Source: Bacteroides pyogenes DSM 20611 = JCM 6294
Lineage (GTDB): Bacteria > Bacteroidota > Bacteroidia > Bacteroidales > Bacteroidaceae
DNA: 64,000 bases
Direction: 5' to 3'
Assembly: GCF_000428105.1 (NCBI RefSeq)
Contig: NZ_ATZH01000011.1
Coordinates: 1-64,000 of the forward strand
The first letter of the stretch is position 1. Every line of letters begins with the position of its first letter. A model generated the notes under the pieces. That model was not told where the DNA came from. It ran no database searches and saw only the letters and a program-made list of their open reading frames with translations. This document shows, one piece after another, positions 36,454 through 46,305 of this stretch. A program made the translations under genes and the position numbers.

Positions 36454-36816
36454 TCAGTATCCCAACATTGCCTCAGGAGAGATATTAAGTACCCGACAAA
36501 GCAATCGCGCTATTCTCAAAGTAGGTTCCGAACGCCCTGATATGTAATCATTCACTCGTGAGGGACTTACACCTATTTCACCGGCAAGTTGCTTTTGAGT
36601 CATCCCTTTTTCATTCAAAGAAAATTCGATCAACTCAGCTACAGTTGGCTTTTCTATCGGATAGTGTTCTTTTTCGTAAGCTATCACTATGTCTGAAACA
36701 ACGGATAGCTCTACCGATTTTTTATCATTTGCAGGGGTGTTCTCGTCAATCAATGGCAAAAGTTCCTCTACTCTTGCCAATGCAAATTCGTATTGCTCTC
36801 TTGTAATATTACTCAT
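36454..36816 (-). CDS. higA: HigA antitoxin (XRE-type)
   Basis: 120 residues. The C-terminal half is a helix-turn-helix (MTQKQLAGEIGVSPSRVNDY, then SGRSEPTLRIARLLCRVL). The N-terminal half is an acidic helical segment. It should bind and neutralise HigB and repress the operon. The start at 36816 (MSNITREQ) has GAGAAAG upstream, a good ribosome-binding site, and lies 14 bases after the higB stop; a start at 36846 would overlap higB. Toxin-first order is typical for hig systems. Confidence 0.87.
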   Translation of the reverse strand: MSNITREQYEFALARVEELLPLIDENTPANDKKSVELSVVSDIVIAYEKEHYPIEKPTVAELIEFSLNEKGMTQKQLAGEIGVSPSRVNDYISGRSEPTLRIARLLCRVLNISPEAMLGY

Positions 36817-36830
36817 AACTTTCTCTTCCT

Positions 36831-37130
36831 TTATATAGTTGAACAATCTATTTTATCATATTCTTTATGAGTACCGACCCAGCGGATAAAGATATATCCG
36901 ATTGTAAACTTGATCACTACAACCAAGCGGTAATTGTTTCCTTTGACATTGAAAACATAGTGCTGGTTACCGACATAATCAGTAGCGGGAAAATCCACCT
37001 TTATATCAGAAAGGGTTTTCCATTCTGCTTTTTCTGTAATATCATACCAACGTTCAAGAGCGATACGACAATCCTCATGACCTTTTGTTTCGTAAAACTC
37101 TTTTAATCGTTTATGTGATACAATTCTCAT
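36831..37130 (-). CDS. higB: HigB toxin (RelE-superfamily mRNA interferase)
   Basis: 99 residues matching the HigB_toxin group: MRIVSHKRLKEFYETKGHED at the start, a central ADYVGN-like strand (FPATDYVGNQHYVFNVKGN), YRLVVVIKF, and the end IFIRWVGTHKEYDKID. It should cleave mRNA on ribosomes when HigA is lost. A -7 element TATATTTG is on the minus strand at 37148-37155. It is encoded within an island next to tRNA-Arg(TCT), where it could act as a stabiliser. Confidence 0.9.
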   Translation of the reverse strand: MRIVSHKRLKEFYETKGHEDCRIALERWYDITEKAEWKTLSDIKVDFPATDYVGNQHYVFNVKGNNYRLVVVIKFTIGYIFIRWVGTHKEYDKIDCSTI

Positions 37131-37356
37131 TCTTCTTTTCTTTATTGCAAATATAGGTAATAACTTTGAATTATAGAATATTATACAGGAATAATTCTAT
37201 AAAACAGATTTTTTCATAGTATTTTCTACATGTTTTCTACAATTTTGCGAAACACCGCACGATTTTCCCCTGAAAAGTAAAGGTAGTAATCAATTGATAA
37301 TCATATAAATGACGAAAGGCAAGCAGTCTTTTAATCGACTACTTGCCTGTGAGCTG

Positions 37357-37430
<74 letters not shown>

Positions 37431-37631
37431 ATCCTTAATTGCGGTGCAAAGGTAGTGTTTTTTATAGAATCTCAAAAACATTCCGCCATTTTTTTATGAA
37501 TAAAAATCTTTATTATTTATTTGTCAACCGCTTACCGATCGAACGTCTTATCGGAAGAATATTGCAATACACGTGTTACCGGGAAAATTGAAAGAAGAAA
37601 TCCGGATAGAGATATATATTTTTTCCAAAAT

Positions 37632-39086
37632 CTACAATCCCATCGGCAAACCCGACAAGTACCAACATACAAACAAGAGGGTCCATACCAATAATATACA
37701 CAATGAATACCTCCATGTGTATTTCAACAGCGAACCATAAGTGATGTTTTTATCGTATTGCCGCATGTAAGTCAGCACCAGAGGCATATAGAACAGAAAA
37801 GGAGTGATGGCGTTCGTCGAACTGTCTCCGATTCGGAATGCACATTGAGTGACGTCCGGAGAAATACCCATTTGGGCAAATATCGGAATGAAAATGAATG
37901 ACATGAAAGTCCACTTCGAGGTAGCGGATACCATAATCAGGTTGACAAAGGTAGTGAAGCCGATGAATAAAACAAGCGCGGAGAGCGGAGCGGGTTCAAA
38001 CGAAGACAATAAATCGGCTCCCATGATGGCCAGGCATTTATCCAGATGGGAATATTCGAAACAAGCGAACATTTGCGCCGCGAAAAAAGCGATGACGAAA
38101 TAAACGCCCAATAGCTTTATCGGAAGGGTAAGGCCTTCGATCACATCGTTGTCGCCACGATAGTTGCCGGAGCTGAACCCGTATGCCATACCCGTGATTC
38201 CTATTCCCAAAGAAAGCAGGAAGAGAATGCCTGCAATGAAAGGCGAGTGCATGAGTCCGCCGTTTACACCGCGCAGAATGCCGTAAGAAGAAAAAGTCAG
38301 CCATAAAATGATCGCCACATAAATAGCCGCCACAACCACCGACATCATGATTCCCCGGCGTTCTTTGCGCGATAAGGGCCGATAGGCTTCTACTTTCACC
38401 TTTCCTCCGTATTCACCCAAAGCAGGAAGCAGATAACGTATCGTAACCCAATAAACGACACCGGCAATCACCGCAGTCGACACGCTCATAAAGAAGTAAT
38501 TGCAGAGCGGTTCTGTGTTGCCTTGATATCCGATCAATGTCAAGGCTGCTTCCTGAGTGATATGGGCCAGCAGAGGATCTACCGTACTCAGCACGATATT
38601 CGCGCTATAACCGCAAGCCACCGACGCGTATGCCGTCACAATCCCTGCTATGGGATGAAGCCCCACCCATTGAAACAGCATCGCTGCAATAGGGAGCAAA
38701 ATGATATATCCGCCGTCTCCGATGGCATTCGACAGCAGCCCCAGAATAATCACTCCCCAAATAATCTTCTTTTTATCATGGTTCTTCCCCACCCCCATGC
38801 GGATGCATGCATCAATAAAGCCGGAGTGTTGCGCGACTCCCAAGCCGAACATGGCGATAATCACCATGCCCAACGGGGCAAACCCCGTAAAATTCTTGAT
38901 GGCATTCCGCAACCACCAGCGAATCCCTTCGGGACTCAGCAGGCTTTGCACACGAATGTCTTCGCCGGACTGCGGCAATGTCACCTTTAAACCGTAAATA
39001 TCACATATCCACGATAAGAAAACGACTGCCAGCGTCAGCAGGAAAAACATCGTCGCCGGGTGAGGTATGCGCCATCTATTCTTCAT
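37632..39086 (-). CDS. AbgT-family transporter (p-aminobenzoyl-glutamate-type)
   Basis: 484 residues, about 11-13 membrane segments. Family features: NFTGFAPLGMVIIAMFGLGV, NAIGDGGYIILLPIAAMLF, and near the C-terminus FRIGDSSTNAITPFLFYMPL. AbgT proteins take up p-aminobenzoyl-glutamate or export sulfonamides. The start at 39086 (MKNRWRIPHPATMFF) overlaps the response-regulator stop by 11 bases, so translation is probably coupled. It is the last gene of the sensor - regulator - transporter operon; substrate unproven. Confidence 0.88.
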   Translation of the reverse strand: MKNRWRIPHPATMFFLLTLAVVFLSWICDIYGLKVTLPQSGEDIRVQSLLSPEGIRWWLRNAIKNFTGFAPLGMVIIAMFGLGVAQHSGFIDACIRMGVGKNHDKKKIIWGVIILGLLSNAIGDGGYIILLPIAAMLFQWVGLHPIAGIVTAYASVACGYSANIVLSTVDPLLAHITQEAALTLIGYQGNTEPLCNYFFMSVSTAVIAGVVYWVTIRYLLPALGEYGGKVKVEAYRPLSRKERRGIMMSVVVAAIYVAIILWLTFSSYGILRGVNGGLMHSPFIAGILFLLSLGIGITGMAYGFSSGNYRGDNDVIEGLTLPIKLLGVYFVIAFFAAQMFACFEYSHLDKCLAIMGADLLSSFEPAPLSALVLFIGFTTFVNLIMVSATSKWTFMSFIFIPIFAQMGISPDVTQCAFRIGDSSTNAITPFLFYMPLVLTYMRQYDKNITYGSLLKYTWRYSLCILLVWTLLFVCWYLSGLPMGL

Positions 39087-39804
39087 CCGCTTCCAAATTA
39101 TCCAGATCAAGAATACGCAATTCCAATGCCCGCACAGCCAGACGGGTGGCATTTACCCCGACACGCTCTCCGTTCGGGAAAAGCCGGCCGATAAGATCGT
39201 TCTGTCGCTTTTCCAACGATTTCACACCGAAAGGCATTCCTTTCAGGTTGGCGATCATTTCTTTGGTATATCCCAAAGCCAGGTGACGGAGGAAACGCTC
39301 GTCGTATTCATCAATGTCGTAGTTTATCACGGCTTCCTGCCGTTTGGCGTCATTCACCACCGACTGTTTAAAACGGTCTACGATCTTTTCCAGAATAGGA
39401 TAGTTGAACACGAGCTTCTTTCCGTCCATCACCGCCTGAACATCCGTTTTAGTGAGCAGTTCGCCCGTTTTTAGAATGATTCCGTCGGCTCCGGCGTTCA
39501 GCACGTCGACCCATAGTTTCTCATTCAATATTTCGCCGGTAAAGATAAGCACGCGCACGCCCTTATAACGTTTGAAGATGTTTCGGCAAATCTCTACCCC
39601 GATAGTGGTAGAGCCTCCGAGTCCGAGATCCAACAATACCAGATCCGGCAATTGAACCTCCATCAACGGCCAGAATTCGCTTTCGGTCATGGCCGTACCG
39701 ATGACTTCCGCATTCGGAATCTCATGGCGGAAAATCTCTTCCGTCCCTTTCAATTCCAGTTTTACATCTTCTACAATGATGACTTTAAACTTTTTTTCTT
39801 CCAT
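39076..39804 (-). CDS. Response regulator with C-terminal helix-turn-helix (DUF5932-type)
   Basis: 242 residues. The receiver domain (1-125) has acidic residues in VIIVEDVKLE, the phosphoacceptor Asp in LVLLDLGLGG, Thr in VLIFTGEIL and Lys in GIILKTGELL. The C-terminal region (about 170-230: FLRHLALGYTKEMIANLKGM and the following KSLEKRQNDLIGRLF) resembles a LuxR-like DNA-binding helix pair; I recall this as DUF5932. It sits 37 bases after the large sensor kinase and overlaps the transporter gene, so it should control this operon or a related one. Confidence 0.85.
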   Translation of the reverse strand: MEEKKFKVIIVEDVKLELKGTEEIFRHEIPNAEVIGTAMTESEFWPLMEVQLPDLVLLDLGLGGSTTIGVEICRNIFKRYKGVRVLIFTGEILNEKLWVDVLNAGADGIILKTGELLTKTDVQAVMDGKKLVFNYPILEKIVDRFKQSVVNDAKRQEAVINYDIDEYDERFLRHLALGYTKEMIANLKGMPFGVKSLEKRQNDLIGRLFPNGERVGVNATRLAVRALELRILDLDNLEADEE

Positions 39805-39841
39805 TTTCTCTTATTCAAATAACTTTTTATGTGTGTTTCTT

Positions 39842-42800
39842 TTATTTGCGGGGAACAGTAAAGTAAACGGTAAACCCGCCCTCTTCGGCAGGCTCCGCAT
39901 TGATGCGGCATCCTCTGCGTCCGGCAAACTCGTCATGATCGCGGATAATCTGTTTGCAGACCAGATATTCCGTTCCTTGAAGCTCGCCTTTGCTTCCGGA
40001 CGTCATACGCTCCAAATCGGGATAGAAAAGCCTGTTCAGTTCGTCTACGCTCTTTTCACGGCGGGTATCGGTGAAAAGAAAACGAACAAACTCGTCTTCC
40101 ACGCGAACCTCTAAACGAATCACTCCTTCGCTGCGAACTGTGAGCGCTTCGTCAATCAGGTTTTCCAGCAAGAAGCGAAGCTGATTGACATCACCCAGCA
40201 CTTTTGCTTCGGCGGATACCGTAACAAACTCGATTTTCTCTTTCAGGTTTTTCGATACTTTCCGGAAATATTTCGCGGTAGCGTCCAGAAGTTCCCGCAC
40301 CTCAACCGTGCTTCTCCTGAAAGTCACCTCCTCCAGTTGCCGCGACGCGCACGAACTCAATATCGTAAAAATGCCCTTATAGTATTCAATCAATTCAGTA
40401 ATGGTTTCCACAGCCTCTTTCTCTTCATCCGCAGGAAGATTCTGCCAATGAAGCCGTCCGATGATTTGCTTGATCTTATTGGGATAATACACCGTCTCGT
40501 GCTTAATCGTCGACAAACAATTATCGAGCACCATATTCTGCACATGAAGCATGCTGTCTTCCCATGAAGCGCGCCGGGCTTCCTCATGCGCCGACTCGAT
40601 ATCCCTGTACTTGGTAGCCAGTTTTACTACCGCGTTGAATACGACAATAGCCACATAGCGGGCGATAAGCTCGAGAAGCAGATGATCGGTCTCCTGTTCT
40701 GTTCCTTCTCTTCGTTCCAGATAGAAGACTCCCACGCACTGATGCTCTCCTCCCGCCTCCACCATCAAAGGCAAAGCCCGGCGGTTCTCTTCATAAAGAT
40801 ACCTGCGAACGTCGAAACACTGCTCTACCAATTCCGGCATTTCCCCGCGGGGATGTGAAGCATACTCCAACTGATGCGTGCTCTCATTGTATACGGCAAT
40901 TCCCATCCTGTCGATCGAAAGCAGTTCGTTCACCGCTCTGAACGACTTATCCACAATGCTTTGCGGAATCTCCCGAAGCGTGTCTTCTTCTCGTTGAAGC
41001 GCTTCGGAGTTCTCCTTGGGCCGAATCAAAGAAGCCGCGAAAACTTTCTGATTGATCTCGAGCACTTGCTCCAGATTCAACCTGTTCTGCAGCCGCTTTC
41101 TTAAATATAGGAAATAATAGCCGACGAGAGAGACGATCAGCAAAACGATGCAAAGGATAATACCCACGATTTTGTTATTGTTCGACCGTTCCAACTGCCT
41201 GCAATAGCCTTCCAGACTTTTATCCTCCCCCTGCAACTTATACAGGTCGGTAAATGCGGCGTTGTTGTAGCGATAGGCGTTGATCCGTTTCAAAGCCAGA
41301 AAAGCGACAGCCGCTTCATTGCGTATGTCGAGAATAACATGGTAGTCGGAATCGAAAAGTTCGTTCCACCAGACAATCTCCGCTGCGGTCCCCTCACCTT
41401 CCAACGTCATGTACCGATGCGGACGGGCGCTCCGCGAATACCTCTTGTAATGAGTATTGAGTAGGGTCATCGCAGAGTCTATATATTGCAAAGCCGTCTC
41501 GTACTTTTTATCCACATTGGCAAAGTAGGCAGCATTGGCATAATCGGATGCCTCGTCCAGCAACTCTTCGTAAACAGAGTCGGCAATATGGGGCATCACG
41601 GTATCCGTTTGCGGATTCGCCGGATGAGATTTATGCACGCACGACGGAAATGCGAAGGGAACCAACATGCAAAGCAATATTCCCAGCGCCTTTCGCACTC
41701 CCAGAGGCAGCCGGAAATAGAAACGGCTTCCTTTACCCGGCTCACTTTCCACGTCAAACAAGCAAACCCGGAACAGTTCGTTCGTTTTTTTGTATTTCTC
41801 GATAATTCCCTTGCAATTCATCAGTCCGAACCCGCTCCCCTTGTTTTCTTTCAGTTCTTCAGGATCGGCCGCATCTTTCATGCCTATGCTGCGAGAATCA
41901 TACACCTTTTCACCGATGATGTGGGCAACGTCTTCCGCCGAAAGCCCTCTTCCGTTGTCTTCAACCGAAATCTCCACATACTCGTCCACCGCCTTTGCGT
42001 AAATCTTCACATGTCCCCCCTCCGGAGTGTACTTGCGAGCGTTCTCGGCCAGCGTGTTGATCATGAAAAGCGTCAACGCCCGGTCGGCTTTCACCATAAA
42101 GTCGGTAGGCTCTATCTCCAGTTTCTGCTTTTTCATCTCGAAGGCTCTGCGCCCCTTTCCCACCAACTCAAAAAGTTCATCGAGCCCGAATGTTTCGATA
42201 TTGAGGCTGAGCGATCCCTGCTTCATCTTGATCCACAAGGCAAGTATATCGTTATATTCATTGATGGTAGTCACCAGTTCATCGATATACTGATACTTCT
42301 CTTTTTTTATCTTTTCATTATTGATATATCCCTTGCCGGTCAACTTGTGAACCTCATTCAAAATACGGTCGATGTAGGGAGTTATACCGTTCACGATGGC
42401 CATACAAGCCTTCTTTTCCAGATTCCGGCGTTTATTTCCGGCAATGTGCTGTTCGTAAATATACCGTTGCTTTTCCAATTGGCTGCGTTCATCGCTCAAC
42501 ACCGCAACCATCTGCTCATTGTCCACCGCCCATTCGATATAAGGCTGCAATACATGCACCAATGCCCTTTCATCGCGGCTTAAACGACCCGACGGAACCA
42601 ATGCCGCTTTCCCGTCTTCCGGTATTTCCAAAGCCATCCTGCCTTCTCCGAACAGTTGATCGATTCCTTTCTGAATCAACGGTACGTTCATCGGTATGGA
42701 AGACGTAATATCCTTACAAAGGGAAAGCACCCGTTGCAGACGTTCTATCTCCGCAAGATTGGTTACTTTGGAACGTTTATTGAAGAACCACCATAAAATA

Positions 42801-44152
42801 ATAACCAATACCAGTCCGGAAATTACCAAAAGAAGAACCAGCGTCACCTGTCTCGAACCGGCTTCCAGCGAAAGGTATCGACTCTCCAATTCTTTATCCT
42901 GACGGGTATAATTAAGTATATCCAGATAAATATTCCGGTTGTAATCGGAAGCAGCCTTTTGTCCCAACCCGGCATACGAAACACTTAATTGTTCCCTGAT
43001 ACGCGATATCCATTCCGGAACGGTCTTTACCTTATTTTTTCCAATCCATGCCGCACCCATATCCCAAGTCGTATCCCGATCGTCATAAGGGCGCAGTTTA
43101 TCCGGCGTATCGCTCGAATGATAGTATCGGTAATGATGCCGGTTCACGCACTCCAACGCTTTCGACAAGGTATCCAATGCTTCCGCATAATGGCCGTGCA
43201 CATTCAGATACCTGCCGATGGTGACATAGGCTCCCGCTATCTGATACAAGTCATCGTACGCACGAAACTTCTGCAAGGAAAGCTGAGCCAGCCGCAAAGG
43301 GAGAAGCGAGTCGTGCGGATATCCGAGCTGATTCAGCGCATGCATTCTCCGGCTTCCGAAGAAGTCGACATTGCCGGAAGGAATCATCAGATTGGCAAGT
43401 CCCTGCAACCCGTTGCCTTCAAAATAAATCCGGTTGTTTTGAACCGACAAACGCCAAGTCAGGTACAGTTCGTCGAACTCATTCAGTTTCTGCTCATCGG
43501 GTGTTTTGCCTTCGGTAAGCGAAGCCGATCCTTTTATATAGTGATAATATAACAGCTGGCTCGTATCATTCCGGATCTCTTCTTCCGGTATTTCTCCGAG
43601 CGAAGCCAATGCTTCCCGACGCTGTTGGAGATAATAATAATAAATGGAAGAAACAATGTGAAACTCTGAAAAAGCATAATTCATACGAAGCCTTTCATGG
43701 CGTCCGGTAAACAGGTCGCTGTCTTCACGAACGCGCTTCATCCGCCGCAAAGCGCTGTTGCGGTAATCATAGAACTCTTTGTTCATGGCCGTCCGCTGAT
43801 AGATCTTCATCAATCCGATGTCGGCAATGAGCAGTTCCAGTTCATTTTTGGTCAGTTTATACACTTCTTTATGAAGCGTTTCGGCGCGGTCGAAGTCCAT
43901 CCTCATGAAAGCGCAAAACCCCAGATTATTGCAAGCCTCGGCTTTCCCCGAATTATAAAATTTCACTTTCCGGTAAGCATAGTCGGCATATTGATAAGAA
44001 GAGTCCAGGCTCCGGTAACGAAAAGCATAAGCTTTTCCATTCAACGAATCGATGAGGCTCACCTCTTTCGTCGGCACCATGTCGGTACACGAAAAGAAAG
44101 AGGTAAAAAGCAATATACCCGTTACTATATATACAGAAAAACGCGAACTCAT
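39842..44152 (-). CDS. Double sensor histidine kinase (DUF5112/DUF5113-type), 1,436 residues
   Basis: Two sensor-kinase modules in one chain. Module 1: lipobox-like leader (LLFTSFFSC), TPR-type periplasmic domain to about 435, one membrane helix (VLLLVISGLVLVIILWWFF), then a cytosolic ATPase with N box NTLAENARKYTPEGG, G1 EDNGRGLS and G2 GSGFGLMNCKG; its would-be phosphoacceptor region (KKACMAIVNGITPYIDRIL) has no His. Module 2 begins with another lipobox-like hydrophobic segment (GILLCMLVPFAFPSC), a periplasmic part, a second helix (IVGIILCIVLLIVSLVGYYF), a cytosolic domain, an H box in TIKHETVYYPNKI and a degenerate ATPase (LLENLIDEAL but FTDTRREKS for G1). A -7 element TAGATTTG is on the minus strand at 44179-44186. 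Confidence 0.85.
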   Translation of the reverse strand: MSSRFSVYIVTGILLFTSFFSCTDMVPTKEVSLIDSLNGKAYAFRYRSLDSSYQYADYAYRKVKFYNSGKAEACNNLGFCAFMRMDFDRAETLHKEVYKLTKNELELLIADIGLMKIYQRTAMNKEFYDYRNSALRRMKRVREDSDLFTGRHERLRMNYAFSEFHIVSSIYYYYLQQRREALASLGEIPEEEIRNDTSQLLYYHYIKGSASLTEGKTPDEQKLNEFDELYLTWRLSVQNNRIYFEGNGLQGLANLMIPSGNVDFFGSRRMHALNQLGYPHDSLLPLRLAQLSLQKFRAYDDLYQIAGAYVTIGRYLNVHGHYAEALDTLSKALECVNRHHYRYYHSSDTPDKLRPYDDRDTTWDMGAAWIGKNKVKTVPEWISRIREQLSVSYAGLGQKAASDYNRNIYLDILNYTRQDKELESRYLSLEAGSRQVTLVLLLVISGLVLVIILWWFFNKRSKVTNLAEIERLQRVLSLCKDITSSIPMNVPLIQKGIDQLFGEGRMALEIPEDGKAALVPSGRLSRDERALVHVLQPYIEWAVDNEQMVAVLSDERSQLEKQRYIYEQHIAGNKRRNLEKKACMAIVNGITPYIDRILNEVHKLTGKGYINNEKIKKEKYQYIDELVTTINEYNDILALWIKMKQGSLSLNIETFGLDELFELVGKGRRAFEMKKQKLEIEPTDFMVKADRALTLFMINTLAENARKYTPEGGHVKIYAKAVDEYVEISVEDNGRGLSAEDVAHIIGEKVYDSRSIGMKDAADPEELKENKGSGFGLMNCKGIIEKYKKTNELFRVCLFDVESEPGKGSRFYFRLPLGVRKALGILLCMLVPFAFPSCVHKSHPANPQTDTVMPHIADSVYEELLDEASDYANAAYFANVDKKYETALQYIDSAMTLLNTHYKRYSRSARPHRYMTLEGEGTAAEIVWWNELFDSDYHVILDIRNEAAVAFLALKRINAYRYNNAAFTDLYKLQGEDKSLEGYCRQLERSNNNKIVGIILCIVLLIVSLVGYYFLYLRKRLQNRLNLEQVLEINQKVFAASLIRPKENSEALQREEDTLREIPQSIVDKSFRAVNELLSIDRMGIAVYNESTHQLEYASHPRGEMPELVEQCFDVRRYLYEENRRALPLMVEAGGEHQCVGVFYLERREGTEQETDHLLLELIARYVAIVVFNAVVKLATKYRDIESAHEEARRASWEDSMLHVQNMVLDNCLSTIKHETVYYPNKIKQIIGRLHWQNLPADEEKEAVETITELIEYYKGIFTILSSCASRQLEEVTFRRSTVEVRELLDATAKYFRKVSKNLKEKIEFVTVSAEAKVLGDVNQLRFLLENLIDEALTVRSEGVIRLEVRVEDEFVRFLFTDTRREKSVDELNRLFYPDLERMTSGSKGELQGTEYLVCKQIIRDHDEFAGRRGCRINAEPAEEGGFTVYFTVPRK

Positions 44153-44236
44153 TTCATCCGTTGTCTATTTTCAAAGAGCAAATCTACAAATATTTCCGAT
44201 AAGTTGGAGAGAAATCGTTTTTTTCTACAACAAGTC

Positions 44237-44268
44237 TTTCAAAATGATAATAGAAATTCCTACCTTTG
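44237..44268 (+). promoter_or_regulatory. Promoter of prs
   Basis: TTTC at 44237-44240, 20 bases, then TACCTTTG at 44261-44268: a near-consensus Bacteroides promoter 37 bases before the start codon. Confidence 0.7.
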
Positions 44269-44304
44269 CAATGAAATTAACAAACAGGTAACAACCATTA
44301 TACA

Positions 44305-45243
44305 ATGAGCGAAAAAGAACCTTTTATGATATTTTCGGGAACAAACTCGAGATATCTGGCAGAAAAAATCTGCGCAAGCCTTAATTGTCCTTTGGGAAAA
44401 ATGAACATCACCCATTTCGCCGACGGCGAATTTGCGGTATCTTACGAAGAATCTATTCGCGGAGCACACGTATTTCTTGTTCAATCCACTTTCCCCAATT
44501 CCGACAACTTAATGGAACTTCTCCTGATGATCGACGCCGCCAAGCGGGCATCCGCCAAAAGCGTCATAGCAGTCATCCCGTACTTCGGATGGGCCCGTCA
44601 GGACAGAAAAGACAAACCACGCGTATCTATCGGCGCGAAACTGGTGGCCGATCTGCTTTCGGTAGCGGGAATCGACCGCTTGATCACGATGGATTTGCAC
44701 GCAGACCAGATTCAAGGGTTCTTCAATATTCCGGTCGATCACCTTTACGCTTCGGCCGTATTCCTGCCGTACATCGAATCGCTGGAACTGGAAGATTTGG
44801 TGATTGCCACGCCCGACGTGGGAGGTTCGAAGCGTGCCAGCACATTCTCCAAATATCTGGGAGTTCCCCTGGTGCTTTGCAACAAATCGCGCGAAAAAGC
44901 CAATGAGGTGGCTTCCATGCAGATTATCGGCGATGTGGAAAACAAGAATGTGGTTTTGGTAGACGATATCGTAGATACTGCCGGAACAATTACAAAAGCG
45001 GCGAACATCATGCTGGAAGCCGGAGCCAAATCCGTGCGCGCCATTGCCAGCCACTGTGTAATGTCCGACCCTGCTTCATTCCGCGTACAGGAATCGGGCT
45101 TGTCTGAAATGGTTTTCACCGACAGTATTCCTTATTCCAAGAAATGTGCGAAAGTAAAACAGCTGAGCATCGCCGATATGTTTGCCGAAACGATTAAAAG
45201 AGTGGTAAACAACGAATCCATCAGTTCGCAATACATCATCTGA
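44305..45243 (+). CDS. prs: Ribose-phosphate pyrophosphokinase
   Basis: 312 residues. Class I PRPP synthetase motifs: FSGTNSRYLAEKICASL, the flexible loop YFGWARQDRKDKPR, the divalent-metal His in DLHADQIQGFF, and the PRPP loop VVLVDDIVDTAGTITKAA. It makes phosphoribosyl pyrophosphate from ribose-5-phosphate and ATP for nucleotides, histidine and NAD. Length and motifs are normal. It has its own promoter and is followed by a palindromic repeat array. Confidence 0.97.
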   Translation: MSEKEPFMIFSGTNSRYLAEKICASLNCPLGKMNITHFADGEFAVSYEESIRGAHVFLVQSTFPNSDNLMELLLMIDAAKRASAKSVIAVIPYFGWARQDRKDKPRVSIGAKLVADLLSVAGIDRLITMDLHADQIQGFFNIPVDHLYASAVFLPYIESLELEDLVIATPDVGGSKRASTFSKYLGVPLVLCNKSREKANEVASMQIIGDVENKNVVLVDDIVDTAGTITKAANIMLEAGAKSVRAIASHCVMSDPASFRVQESGLSEMVFTDSIPYSKKCAKVKQLSIADMFAETIKRVVNNESISSQYII

Positions 45244-45274
45244 CCGGACACGCAAACCGGAACAATCATCGTGA

Positions 45275-45384
45275 TGTTTCATTTGTTTCATGCCGATGAA
45301 ACTTTTGTTTCCCACTGGGGAAACTTTTGTTTCATCAGCATGAAACTTTTGTTTCCCGCCGGGGAAACTTTTCTTCCATTTACT
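45275..45384. repeat. 22-bp tandem palindromic repeat after prs (array D)
   Basis: Units start at 45275 (degenerate), 45297, 45319, 45341 and 45363. The core GAAACTTTTGTTTC is itself a hairpin (GAAAC-TTTT-GTTTC). The flanks alternate between CATCAGCAT-like and CCCACTGGGG/CCCGCCGGGG, so adjacent units can also pair. An 18-base direct repeat (TTTACTTCTTCATAAAGC) occurs at 45379 and 45493. The gap 45244-45707 has no gene; its right end holds the -7 element TACCTTTG at 45678-45685. Confidence 0.85.
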
Positions 45385-45707
45385 TCTTCATAAAGCACAT
45401 GTGGTTTAATGTTTTTAGTTGATCGCTTTACGGCTTATTTTTAAAGTCGGTTGACTCAGTTAATACTTATTTTTATTATAAGTTGACGCTCGTTTACTTC
45501 TTCATAAAGCGACGGCATTATCTCTTTCTCCCGCAAACCGGCACCTCCCGTTGCCCTCTCTCCGTTTTATTTGCAAGCGGGCTGATTCGAAAGGCGGGGA
45601 AATCTGAAAAACCGGCAAAGGTCGATAAAACTTGTCAACCCGCTGATCAGGAAGCAAAGTTTATCGCATAAAATTTCTACCTTTGCGTGAAACCAATCTT
45701 TACCGGG

Positions 45708-46244
45708 ATGAAAAAGCTGATTCTATTCTTTATCTTGTTATGTCCGGCGGTGTATGTTTCCGCACAAACGGAAATTCCTTCCGATACCCTGCGCCGTTCT
45801 CCTTCGGCAAACATCAAAGAGTTCGGAGGCTTTCTGCTGGATATGGGATTGATGAGCGTGCTTCCTCCTACCCTCCCCAAACAAATGCAGGAGATGCCTT
45901 CGAATTTTACGAAAGACTACAACAAACTGTTTTTTCTGAATAACGATGCCAGCTATACACAAGGATTCAGCAGCGCATTTTCTCCTTTTTCTTCCGGGCT
46001 GACAGGAAGATACGGCAGCTTCTCCCCGTCGTCCGACTATCTGCAAATGGGGAGTTTCAAACTAAAGAACGGCATGCGGATAAACACGTACGGGAATTAT
46101 AATTCCAAAGGATGGAGAGTGCCCGACCGCAACGCGCTTCCCTGGGAAAGGAACAAATTTCAGGGAGCTTTCGAGCTCAAGTCGGCGAACGGGCATTTCG
46201 GCGTCCGGCTCGAGGTGCGGCAGGGAACCAACATGGGGTATTGA
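45708..46244 (+). CDS. Secreted protein of unknown function
   Basis: 178 residues from MKKLILFFILLCPAVYVSAQ, a signal peptide ending in SAQ. The mature part has no family I recognise; it is rich in Ser, Phe and Gly (SFFSPFSSGLTGRYGSFSP-like) with KNGMRINTYGNYNSKGW, which has the look of short outer-membrane beta strands. The -7 element at 45678-45685 puts transcription start near 45692, so an upstream start at 45687 is excluded. It converges with hemG. Confidence 0.7.
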   Translation: MKKLILFFILLCPAVYVSAQTEIPSDTLRRSPSANIKEFGGFLLDMGLMSVLPPTLPKQMQEMPSNFTKDYNKLFFLNNDASYTQGFSSAFSPFSSGLTGRYGSFSPSSDYLQMGSFKLKNGMRINTYGNYNSKGWRVPDRNALPWERNKFQGAFELKSANGHFGVRLEVRQGTNMGY

Positions 46245-46305
46245 GACAATTCGGAGACGATGCGCCATGCCGCGCCAGAGCGGGGAAGCGTATGCTTGAA
46301 GCACA

